Positions 1 through 9,650 of a stretch of 52,880 bases of DNA are shown here, piece after piece; the first letter of the stretch is position 1, and each line of letters starts with the position of its first letter. The notes below the pieces were generated by a model. That model worked only from the letters and a program-made list of their open reading frames with translations. It was not told where the DNA came from and did not search any database. Origin of the DNA: Vitrella brassicaformis (lineage: Eukaryota; Sar; Vitrellaceae); contig CDMY01000551.1 of the NCBI GenBank assembly GCA_001179505.1, forward strand, positions 1 to 52,880. Reading direction: 5' to 3'. Position numbers and translations under genes: made by a program.

Positions 1-385
1 CCACAAAATCCACAGACCTTACGTTGCATTAACTTAATCCTTTATCCGGGACTGACCGCCCGGCAGATCCTCTCTTCACCATTCTCCCCGACTCTCTCCC
101 ACCTATTCTTACACCCAATGCAACGAAGGGCCTGGCAGCGTCGCGGACTCCGTGCGAGCGAGAGCAGCGGCTCTCTGTGAAAGATCTGCGTGAAAGCAGA
201 GGCAACGACTGCCTGTGAAATCTCTTAAGGCCTGTCTTGCTGCTGCCAAGGTGAGCAGAGAGATCCGCCTCTTCCGTGACACTCATTGCCTGTGCGTTCC
301 CTTTTTTAGCTCGTGTGCAGATCTGTTGCTGATTCATTCATCCCTGCCGCCGGCTGCTCGAGTGGGTAGTACAACACCGTCCGGC
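1..385. other. Upstream region of the Miro-like gene
   Basis: No gene is supported here. Short open frames on both strands show no recognisable domain. A start codon with a convincing P-loop protein begins at 386, so this stretch most likely holds its promoter and 5' leader. A GT-rich, CAG-ending stretch near 230-310 could include a leader intron, but this is not certain. Confidence 0.4.
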
Positions 386-3300
386 ATGGGCCACTGGCGT
401 GTGTATGTGATGGGCGCGCCGCAGACCGGCAAATCATCCTTCATCCAATGCCTCATCAGAGGTGAGTGAATGAGTCGACCAACACTTTGCCGCACACACA
501 CGGCACAAAGAGACAGACACATTCCGGGGTGGGGTGAGTGCAGGTACAGCCACGCCCATCTCTCCGCCCGTCGGCCCGCTGCCACCCATCACCATTTCGT
601 CACGACACCTCCACCACGGCACGCACATCGAGATCGTCGAAACACACGACACAGACCTGCCGCCCGCACAGGAGCTGACGGCAATGGACGGCCGGGCGGG
701 GTTCGTGCTGGTCGTGGACGCTTCTGTCGAGCAGGGCATGATGGACCGCGAGATTGGCGACTGGCTTGGGCGAGTGAGGGCCGTGGGTGCTGGGCCTTGT
801 GTGGTGGTGGTGAACAAGGTGGACATGGTGGGCGTCATGGGCGAGAGGTTCGAAGAGATGAAGAAACGGTGAGTTGAGTGACCGAACAGGCACTCACATA
901 CATGTAGTTGTCTTGCCCACGTCGGCTTGTTTGTCAGGCTGCGCCAGTGGCTGCTTTACCAGGAGGCCATCTCCCACCTGCTGTTCCTCTCCTGCACCCT
1001 CCCCCACGACACGCCATCCATCCTCCCGGCCATCGAACGGGCTCTCTTCATCCCGCCACTCATCACAACCACACCAGAGAGGACCGTCGCTCTCAAGCCG
1101 AGTGTGCTACGAGCGGTGCGTGAGGTGCACCAGTGCTTCGACGGCCGCCTGCGTGGCGTGTGGGAGGACCGTGATCTGGTGGGCTTCCATCTGTGGGGAT
1201 TCAGGGTGGGCCTCGCGACACATGAGGTGGAGAGACTCCGGTGAGAAAGACACACAGGCAGTCTCGATGTGTGTGGAAAGGTCATGTGTGCGTTGCAATG
1301 CACCTTGTGTGTATGGGCGCGGCGCAGGTGTGAGCTGGAGCGTCGGTTTGGGTGTGTCCAGGGGCGGATGACGAGTGACGGGCTGGAGCAGCTCCTACGG
1401 ACTCTCAGTGTGGGCGACACGGCCATTACTGCACACATGGCTCTCAAGGTGAGGGCAGGGCACCAACACGTGGACACTCTCCTCTCCGTGTGTTGTGTAA
1501 ATCTAATCTATCAGTCTCTTGGCTACGATGACGGCTACGACCTGACCCCCCTGGCCGTGCCCCCTCCGCCCCCCGCCCACTCGTACCAACTCACACAGCC
1601 CGCAACGCAATTCCTGACCCAGCTCTTCATCAACCTCGCACAGAACGAAGGGGAAGCTGAGGATGGGGGAGACCCCGCCGCGCTCCATCAACACGAAGGC
1701 CATTCCCCAACGGCCATCATGACGGACAGGCCCCTCTCGTCAGTCCGCTGTCCGCTGTCGGCCCTCATGCGGCCGCCTCACTCGCATGACGGCCCCATCC
1801 TGCCGCCGGAGGTGGTGGATTTCTTCGTGAGCTTGTCTTATCAGTCGATGCCGCCGCCCTCCCGGCTGCAGCACCTGCATATGGGGGAGATGGTGGGTGG
1901 TGGGGAGGGAGGGGTTGACGGTCGTGGTGAGGTCGGTGACGTGTGGGTGGATGGGATGACGTGGCTGGGGGGGTGGAATGCCATGGTCGTCGGGGACCCG
2001 GGCATGGCCGTGCGCGCACTGCGGAGGTGAGAGAGGGACAGGGAGAGGGAGAGGTATGGCATTCTTCTTAGGGGCATGTGCGTTGTGCTGCAGGCTGGGT
2101 TATCGGCCATCACTCCATCCAAAAGCCACACCAGACACTGCAGGTAGGAAGGACGGCACAACACAACACAACGCACAATCACCAGGAGATACAGACCATG
2201 CGTCCCTCCCTCCCTCCCCTGCCTTTCTCTGTTTATCACCTTCAGACCAATCCTCCCGGCCCCCTCCCTCTCCATCCGAGCTCCCCGCGGTCCCCTCCGA
2301 GCCCATCGAGGACTTCCTCTCCACCCTCTCCATGCCAGTCGACATCTCCAAGCGCATCACATTCTCGTGTTTGGTAGTGCTGGAGGGCGGCGAGGAGCAG
2401 GTGGCGGGATATGTGGGCCGGGGTGAGCTGCCCACCCCGCCGCCGTGGGAGAGCGAGGAGCTGCAGGGGACGCGGGCCTTCTGGGGGAGGCAGGTGCAGC
2501 GGCTGCTCGTCGCGGCCGAGAGGGCCGCACATATCAATGGGGGCAAACACAGCAAGGTCAGTAAGGTGATCAGAGGCGCGTCTGTGAGGCTGTTGGTTGG
2601 ATGGAATCTCTCTGCGTGTGTGTGCGTGTATGCCATAGGTGCTGCCCCCTTTGCTGTTCCCTCTGAACAGTGCCAAGAGCGAGTCGGACCGGCGGATCCG
2701 GCAGGCCGACACCTCAGTGTCCCTGCTGCCCCTCCCGGCCTCCCTCACAGCCATCCACACGCACCCACCGATGTCCACATACTACTACACACCTCCGCCA
2801 TCGGTCCCCAGCTCGCCGTTCAACCACCGCCACAACAGCAGCAGCATCAGCCATGACAGCACACACGACGTGGCGGCCAACGAAGCCAAGGCGTGGATGG
2901 TGGTGCTGCCCTACTTCGACAACAGTGGCACTGACAGTGATGCCGCTGGTGATGGGGGAGGAGTGGTTACTGACGTGTGGAACGATATGTGTGGGCGCAT
3001 TGGGCCGACAGACTTCATCGTCGACGTCAGAAGATCCTTGCAGGTGGGTGAATGGGGAGAGGTCACCACACTCAGACACCCAAACATGCATTCATTGTGT
3101 CCCCGTGTGTGTGTGTCTGTCTGCAGGAGCCCCCCAGCGCCACATGGCTGTTCCGCGATGTGCGTCTGAGCGACCCCACCCGCAGGCCACCCCGCCGCCG
3201 CACACCCCTACCCCCTTCCCTACTCACTTCGTATGTACGCCACCACAGAGCTGCCACACAATCAGCCGCATCAGGAGGAGCGACCAGTGGCGCTGCTGGC

Positions 3301-3612
3301 GGCGGCAGTCATCACCACTACCACCACCACCACGGCCCTCCGCCACTGACCTTCGTGGCACTGGAGGGGCTGGCAGAGCTGGAGGAGCAGCTCAGGGGAG
3401 GGGAGAGGGAGGTGTGTCGCCGGCTGAAGCGGTCGCACTCGCCCATGGTGAAGCTGCTGGCTGTGTTGGGGCCGCTGTGTGGGGCTGCAGTGGGTGTGTT
3501 GGTGCTGCTGGGCTTAGTGTACTACTATGAGCGGCGAGGGGGGGGAGGGAGGGGTGGGGGAGTGCTCAATGAGAGGACACGGGAATGGCTGAGGAAGATG
3601 GGCTGGATCTGA
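386..3612 (+). CDS. Divergent Miro (mitochondrial Rho) GTPase, tail-anchored
   Basis: Nine exons: 386-461, 544-868, 938-1240, 1328-1448, 1515-2026, 2094-2143, 2246-2556, 2639-3043, 3127-3612, giving 862 residues. Miro proteins sit in the outer mitochondrial membrane and control mitochondrial movement and inheritance. In order it shows an N-terminal GTPase domain (P-loop GAPQTGKSS at residues 10-18, NKVD at 116-119); a Miro-like middle with LGYDDGYDLTP and a phenylalanine/leucine-rich helix; a second EF-hand/linker block ending in WNAMVVGDPGMAVRALRRLG; a second GTPase-like domain; and a C-terminal transmembrane helix (LAVLGPLCGAAVGVLVLLGL) with a short basic tail. It is longer than the usual ~620 residues because of low-complexity insertions. 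The EF-hand loops lack DxDxD residues and the second P-loop has no GK[ST]. Family assignment is strong from domain order; retained function is inferred. Confidence 0.8.
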
Positions 3613-4101
3613 CGTGACCATGTGATGTGAGACTTTATGATTGTGAGCTTTTTGGGGATTCGTATTGCACTATATTGTACTTCTATAGAATCAATGTCTG
3701 TGTATCCCCACGTCCATCTCTTTGGCTCATCTCAACTACAAAATACTCGCTCACACTCGTTCGCCTCCATCCGTCCATCCATCCACCCATTGTGTGCAAA
3801 GACACAGAGGAAAGGCCTAGGACACATATACGCCTGCACATGTATATATGTCCTAGAACACATACACAAATACACACCGTACCAACTTACTTAGCCCAGC
3901 CAACCACAGGGAGGGAGGAAGAGAGAGATGGAGAGAGAGATGCATAGATACAACACGCACAGGTAGACCAGGTGCGGTGCATGCGCTGGCGAGTGACACG
4001 CCAGCACACATCCACACTGACAAATCCACTTACTGGTGGACGAAAAACGACTCACACATACATACATCATATGCACCATCATGGACACACAAATATGCAC
4101 A
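3613..4101. other. Convergent intergenic region
   Basis: This lies between the stop codons of the convergent Miro-like and ADP-ribosyltransferase genes. It holds CA-rich simple sequence and an ATCC-type run near 3768-3791. No gene is seen. Confidence 0.5.
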
Positions 4102-5427
4102 TCAGATCTTGCCCTCCCGTCGGGTGAGAGTGATGATGAGCCGACTGATCCACCCACGCACCCCACGCCCCTCCTCCCCATTGCTGTCACCACCACCACC
4201 AGCATCTGCGGGTTCGTCTGCCAATGTCTGCTCGGAGGCCGGGCGGGACACAGCGGGGAACCCGACGACCTCCATTTCGATGTTGGTGTTGCAAGCGTCC
4301 TTGCTCACCTGCATCAAACACAGCAGAACAATTGCAGCAGAACATGCATGTGTGTGTGCCCACCTTGACCACACGCAGCGAGCAGTTGCACGGCAGCAGC
4401 ACCTCATACTCGTTCGGGTGTGACGACAGGTGGCTGATCTTGCAGGGCCGATAGCACGCCACCTCCCCACTCCCACTCCCACCCCCGCTCTCGCACCTGA
4501 TGTGGAAGGTCACGCCCTTGCAGAAGTTCTCCGCCACCCCTTTTCTGGTGCTGCTCGACGAGAATGCCGTCCAGGACACCACTGCGCCGGGGGTGCATGC
4601 GGCGAGCTGATCGCGCGTGTGGCTCACGCCGCGGAAGGATGATTTGGTGAACGGGGTGAGGAGGGAGATGTCGGAGCGGAACGCCTCCCGCAGGCAGAGG
4701 ATGTAGGGGGCGTATCGACGCAGCTGCACACGGTCGTCCTCTCGCAAAGCCCTGTTCAGCTGCACACACGCACAGACGAAGCCCACACAGTGACTGACGA
4801 TTAGAACGCCGCCAACGCATCGCATCCATCTGATCTGCGTACCTCTTTATATGACTCGCCCGTGTAGAGCCGCACGCACGCCGAAAGGTACTCCTTATAT
4901 GCGTCTTTGAGCTCCTTGCCGAGCGGCCCCAGCTGCCCCATGCCATCCGACCTCACACTGCCCTTGAGGTGCTCATCGAATGCCGGTGACAGCGGGTGTG
5001 GCAGCGGGGTGCACGCCACATGCCACGCCAGAGATGGGGCGGGAGGGGCAGAGGAGGTGGCCATGGCGGGGCGGCCCGAGATGGTCGTCCTGTATGTGGC
5101 GAAGGCACTGGTGAAGCGCACCAGTGCACGGCGGAGTCGGCGGGCCGTTGCTAGCATGCCTTTCAGCTGCACAGTCCACACACCCACATAAAGGGAACAC
5201 AGAAGTGTCGCATGCAAGCGAATTCTCATCACGGCGGCTTCCCCCCTCGTCCAGCGCAGCCTCACCGGAGGGCCATCGGCATCCCTGAGGCCGCATTTCT
5301 CCAGATCTGCCAGCATCACAGCATCGCTCAAGGTGTGCGGATAGCCTTCGACGACCTCGTCGAACGCCGGCATGGGTCGTGGGGCTGTCCTGGGAGAGGG
5401 GCAAGGGGCGCAGAAACGAAAAATCAT
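4102..5427 (-). CDS. R-S-E class mono-ADP-ribosyltransferase-like protein
   Basis: Exons on the minus strand: 5427-5233, 5166-4843, 4759-4364, 4308-4102; 373 residues. The third exon carries the hallmarks of the ART fold that moves ADP-ribose from NAD+ to protein arginines: an RG pair in SSFRGVS (Arg216), the serine strand in WTAFSSSST (240-243), FHIRC, and the E-x-E turn NEYEVLLP (Glu290, Glu292). These are the R, S and E of the arginine-specific ectoenzyme class. The N-terminal half is helical and unassigned; the last exon is polar, Gly/Asp-rich and probably disordered. No signal peptide is obvious, so it may act inside the cell. The first intron (66 bases) has no in-frame stop, so it could be read through; an alternative start lies at 5373. 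It starts 44 bases from the next plus-strand gene. Confidence 0.65.
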
Positions 5428-5471
5428 CACAAAGGCGAGGCGTGACAAAACTGCGAGCTTGCGAGCTTAGA

Positions 5472-7405
5472 ATGGTGGATCTCCTTTTGGGCTCTTTTCT
5501 CCGTGTTCTCCTGCTGGCTGGGCCCCTGAGAGCGTTCCAGACATCGCCTCTTCGCCGTTTTTTTATCGGTCCATCGCCCCTCCGAGTCAGCATGAGTACA
5601 GCGGCGAAGACCACCTGGCAGAATGAAATAAGCCAGTCAGCGACGCGATGCACCGGAGGCTGCTGCAAATGCCCTGCTGTGATGAATCTCTGTGTTTGTT
5701 TCTTTGTTTCTTTGTTTCTTTGTTTCTTTGTTTCTTTGTTTCTTTGTTTGTCTGTGCAGGAAGGGGGAGTTTGTCCGCTCTGACGCAGGTGGGGTGCGCG
5801 TCGAGGGGCGGGCGGGCCACAGTCACCGAGTGCAGCAGAATACACTCCACTCACTGTGATTGATGTGCTGTGTAATATTGTGTGTGCAGGATGGCGGAAT
5901 TGGTCAGTCAGCGATACTGATTAATAGGAATGAACGAGTGAGTGTGTGCTGTGGGATGGGATGGCATCCTATGCATTGCAACAGGATCAAGAAGGACGGC
6001 TCTACGCCGTTCCAGCCCGAGGCTGGCCGCTACCACCTCTACGTGTCGTACGCATGCCCGTGGGCCAACAGATGCCTGGCCATGCGCTCACTCAAGGGCC
6101 TCGAAGACGTCATCGGCGTGTCGGTCGTCCACCCCACCATGCAGAGAACACGACCAGGTCAGAGGCATCTGCTCTGCTTGTGTCACCTCACCCTTGTTGT
6201 CATGTCATGATGATGCGATGCGATGCCGTCGTCAGATTTGGACGAGCATGTGGGATGGGCCTTCGCCAAGCCCAAGGACCCCCCCTTCACGAGTGCCTGG
6301 GGCGTGGGGTCATTCGAGTGCGACGCTGCGCTGGTGCCCGATGACGTCAACGGTGCCAAGTTCATCCGAGACCTCTATGAGAAGGCAAAGGACTCGGTCG
6401 GTAAGTACTCGGTGCCTGTCCTGTGGGACAAGAAGCTCAACACCATCTGCAGCAATGGTGAGGGGGCTGGGAGGGTGGGAGGCGGAGAGAGGGGAGGGTA
6501 GGGTGCAATGTGGTTGGTGGTCGGTGCTTGTGCTATGTGTGTGGCGGTTGCAGAGTCGTCAGAGATTATCCGGATGTTCAACTCGGTCAGCCGTGATCAC
6601 ATGCGGTGCAGATGTCGTGTGGTGGGCAGATGTCTGCGCATGTGCCGTTGCTGTGGCTGCCTTTTGCTTTCACAGGAGTTCAATGACGTCGCCAAACATC
6701 CCCAGCTGGACCTCTACCCAGAGGCGCTCAGCAAACAAATCGACGAGGTGGGGGCGGCGGAGAACACTCTCACACCGTCTGCTTTGAAAGTGCAGCAACC
6801 CTTTTTGTCTGCCTGCCTTCAGGTCAACGAGTGGACGTATCCTTCCATCAACAACGGTGTGTATCGGTGCGGCTTCGCCAAGTCGCAGGAGGCACACGAA
6901 AAGGCATCATACGAGCTGTTCGAGGCACTTGATCGTGTCGAGGTGTGCGTGAGTGAACTGCCATCGTGTTCCGTAAGACGTAACTGTTGTCATTTGCTTC
7001 GCTCAGTCGATTTTGTCCAAGCAGCGCTACCTGACCGGCCCGCGGTTCACGGAGGCGGACCTTCGCCTCTTCATGACACTCGTCCGTTTCGATGAGGTCA
7101 GTGGGACGATAGACAGTCCGACAAACACTGTCCCTGTGTGGTGTGGTGTGGTGTGGTGTGGTGTGTGGTTCCTCGTCAGGTGTATGTGGTTCACTTCAAG
7201 TGCAACCAGAAGCGCATCGCTGACCTGCCCAACACCCACGGGTACGTCAAGGAGATCTGCCAGATGCCGGCCATCCAGAAGGTCATCAACATGGACCACA
7301 TCAAGGTGCACTACTACTCATCCCACCAGTCCATCAACCCCTACGCACTCGTGCCAGTCGGTACGCCAGGCACAACCAACACACACACACACTCACACAC
7401 CCACA

Positions 7406-7442
<37 letters not shown>

Positions 7443-7544
7443 CAAAGCGCCCATCTCTTATGTGTGTTGAGTGGCTGTGCAGGCCCCGGTGTGGTGAAGG
7501 AGCTCCTGACGCCCCATGACCGTCATCGGTTCCCCAAGGAATGA
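5472..7544 (+). CDS. Glutathionyl-hydroquinone reductase (Xi/ECM4-type glutathione transferase), probably plastid-targeted
   Basis: Eleven exons: 5472-5635, 5760-5788, 5890-5902, 5985-6157, 6236-6457, 6554-6585, 6676-6747, 6823-6942, 7007-7096, 7180-7360, 7483-7544; 385 residues. The enzyme removes glutathione from glutathionyl-hydroquinones. The core is canonical: [39 protein letters not shown] with catalytic Cys93, [48 protein letters not shown] and [10 protein letters not shown]. The stretch before MSTAAKTT (start at 5592) is a hydrophobic leader, [18 protein letters not shown], followed by [10 protein letters not shown]. This matches a signal peptide plus transit peptide with Phe at the cleavage point, as in secondary-plastid algae. 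Starting at 5592 would give a cytosolic form. Exon 3 is only 13 bases. Intron 1 carries an octanucleotide repeat. Confidence 0.92.
5692..5749. repeat. TTTGTTTC-type microsatellite in intron 1 of the reductase gene
   Basis: About seven tandem copies of an eight-base unit (TTTGTTTC and its shifts) fill the middle of the first intron, just before its CAG acceptor. It is a simple-sequence tract expected to vary in length. Confidence 0.85.
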
Positions 7545-7967
7545 GTGAACAAACGGACCATGGCTCAGCTACTAGGTGTAGGTAGACAGGCACATCTCTC
7601 GACCGCCTCGAGAGAAGAGAAGGGAAGGGGAGGGGGATCTACTCGAGTGTTTTCTGCTTCTTGGGAGAGCGACGACAGCGCTGGCTTCACACGCGAGTAC
7701 TTCCATTGCATTGCATGCACGGCTTTCTTAGTTGGGTGATGGGCGTAGAAGGCAGCAGAGAGCATTAGTCGGGTGGAATGTCAAGCTGCCTGCGTTGGGT
7801 GTGAACACTGATCTGGAGGACGGGCAATGACAGTTCAAGTGATCTGCCGGGTACGGCCCCATTGCAGTTCCACTGGCTGCAGATCGACCAGCGACGTTTG
7901 ATCGCAAAGCCACTCATCGCTTCTTCTCTTCTCCCCTGGTCCCCTCTGCGCCTCTCTGAGGGCCGTA
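7545..7967. other. Intergenic region before the SURNod19-family gene
   Basis: About 420 bases between two genes on the same strand. It must hold the 3' end of the reductase gene and the promoter and leader of the next. No coding or repeat signal was recognised. Confidence 0.45.
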
Positions 7968-9612
7968 ATGTCCCTTCCCTTCGGCCTGATCTTTGCCTTT
8001 TTCTTGGTCCTCTGTGGTGCTGCGGCCGCGGTCCACCTCGAGAGCTTCGCCCGCTTCGTGCCGACAGAGGGCAGCAGCAGCGATGTGAAGCTGTCCTTCA
8101 GCCACCACCAGACCACTCTGCTGTCCGACGGCGGCGAGGGAGAGGCCATCTTTGTGAGCTCTCTCTTTCCCCTCTTCCCAGGCGATGTGCTCAACACGTG
8201 AGGCACTCACACACAACACCGCACCGCAAGGCTGCACTGCATGTTTGCTCTTGCTTGTAGGTATCCCTTTGACGTGCCGATTCCCTTGCCGCGCCAGCCG
8301 ATGGCAATCCGCTCTCTGTGGGTCGATATTGTCGACGAAAGGAACGTCAGCGTGCCCCTCGATGAGGTAATGCGTCAACGCCGCACACTCACCCACACCC
8401 ACACACACAAGCAGCTGAGGCCGTGTGTGTGCGTGCGTGTGTGTGTGTGTCTTCAGGTCTATACACACCACTGGTCTTTGTTCTACACTTTGCCCGGCGA
8501 CGAAGGCAGAAACCTCGCACGCGCACTCATTGTGGGCGCCGAGACCAGGGGTCAGTCACCACTGCACACACAGGCAGTATAGTTCGCTGCATGGTGGCCT
8601 GTTGGTTGCTCTGTCAGGGACGCCGATGATATCGCTGAGCCCCCCTTTTGCCTTCACGACGACCGGCGAGGAGTCCTGGTGGCTCAACATGCACCTGCTG
8701 AGGACAGACAACGTGACCAATGTGCGAGCCTGCCTTCAGGTGATCACACAGCCACAGACACACAACACAACACACCAATTGGCCACGCAATGCTGCTTGT
8801 TTGTGCCCTTCAGTGCCGCTGCGCCCCCGACGGCCGTCACGGGTCGCTGAAGTGCTGCCAAGACGGCACCCACTGCCACATTTCGTTCGAGGGCCAGCGA
8901 TACTGACCCTTTTGACGACCCCGCCCACTGCCCAGACTGCAACTCAAACACCGATGACATCTTCCGGCCGCCAATCCACCTCTTCTACTTCGGCACCAGC
9001 CCAGCCGCCAAGTACTATCGCGTTAGGTACACTGTCCGCTACGGCGATGTCACCCCGGACGTCAAGCCAGTCCGCGCCAACATGGGCCTCGACATCGTCA
9101 AGGGCAAACAGGAGTACAACGTCTTCCCATGCGCCCCCAAAGAGAGTGAGCCTCTCGCCGCCTTGCGGCGGCTGCTGTTCGGCGGGGAGGACAGCGAGTG
9201 AGTCCACACCAAGAGGGTGACTGTCGTCGTCAACCAGCCCTTCCATCTGATCACTGTCCGCTCCCACCTGCACGTGGGCGGCACCAGTGCGTCTGTGGCC
9301 GGCGTGAGGGAGCAGTGGCAGTGCGACATGCGGGCCATCTACGGCACCACGCCACGCAAGGCTGGCGACGAGCTGGGCTATGTGACGGGCATCACCCAGT
9401 GCAACTACGGTGAGGGCGAGAGGGTGCTGCAGACGGGCGACTTGATGCGGGCGACAGTGCACTACCAGCGCGACAGACACTATGCCGGTGTGATGGGCGC
9501 TGTTTTGTTCGTGGGGTACTACCCCGGCGACACGGCGGCATCGACGTCATGGGAACTCTCGGCCAAGCAGGTGTCCTACGTCAACGAGACGGACAGTGAT
9601 GTGCGTGTGTGA
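7968..9612 (+). CDS. SURNod19-family secreted protein, frame interrupted twice
   Basis: Exons 7968-8197, 8261-8366, 8457-8550, 8618-8739 and 8814 onward. The protein opens with a clear signal peptide ([20 protein letters not shown]). It follows the plant and oomycete 'stress up-regulated Nod 19' family: [53 protein letters not shown], then [40 protein letters not shown] and [16 protein letters not shown] to the stop at 9610. The family is extracytoplasmic with no established enzymatic role. Two problems stand out. Between CCQDGTHC and [11 protein letters not shown] the frame shifts by +1, with TGA at 8904 in the first frame. At 9199 an in-frame TGA follows GGEDSE although the homologous sequence continues. 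The gene is therefore a recent pseudogene, recoded, spliced by very short introns, or misassembled. The second half has no ordinary intron, unlike the first. Confidence 0.7.
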
Positions 9613-9650
9613 ATGAGTGTGTGAATGTGTGAATGTGTGAATGTGTGAGG
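9606..9650. repeat. GTGTGAAT-type short tandem repeat
   Basis: About four to five copies of a GTGTGAAT/GTGTGAATGA unit overlap the stop codon and immediate 3' flank of the SURNod19-family gene. Confidence 0.7.

Noticed and set aside
215-469. Upstream start for the Miro-like gene
   Set aside because: The extra N-terminus is basic, cysteine-rich leader-like sequence with no family counterpart; the ATG at 386 sits directly before the P-loop strand as in Miro.
9199-9201. Selenocysteine at the SURNod19 TGA
   Set aside because: Family members have no Sec or Cys at this position, and no SECIS element was recognised downstream.
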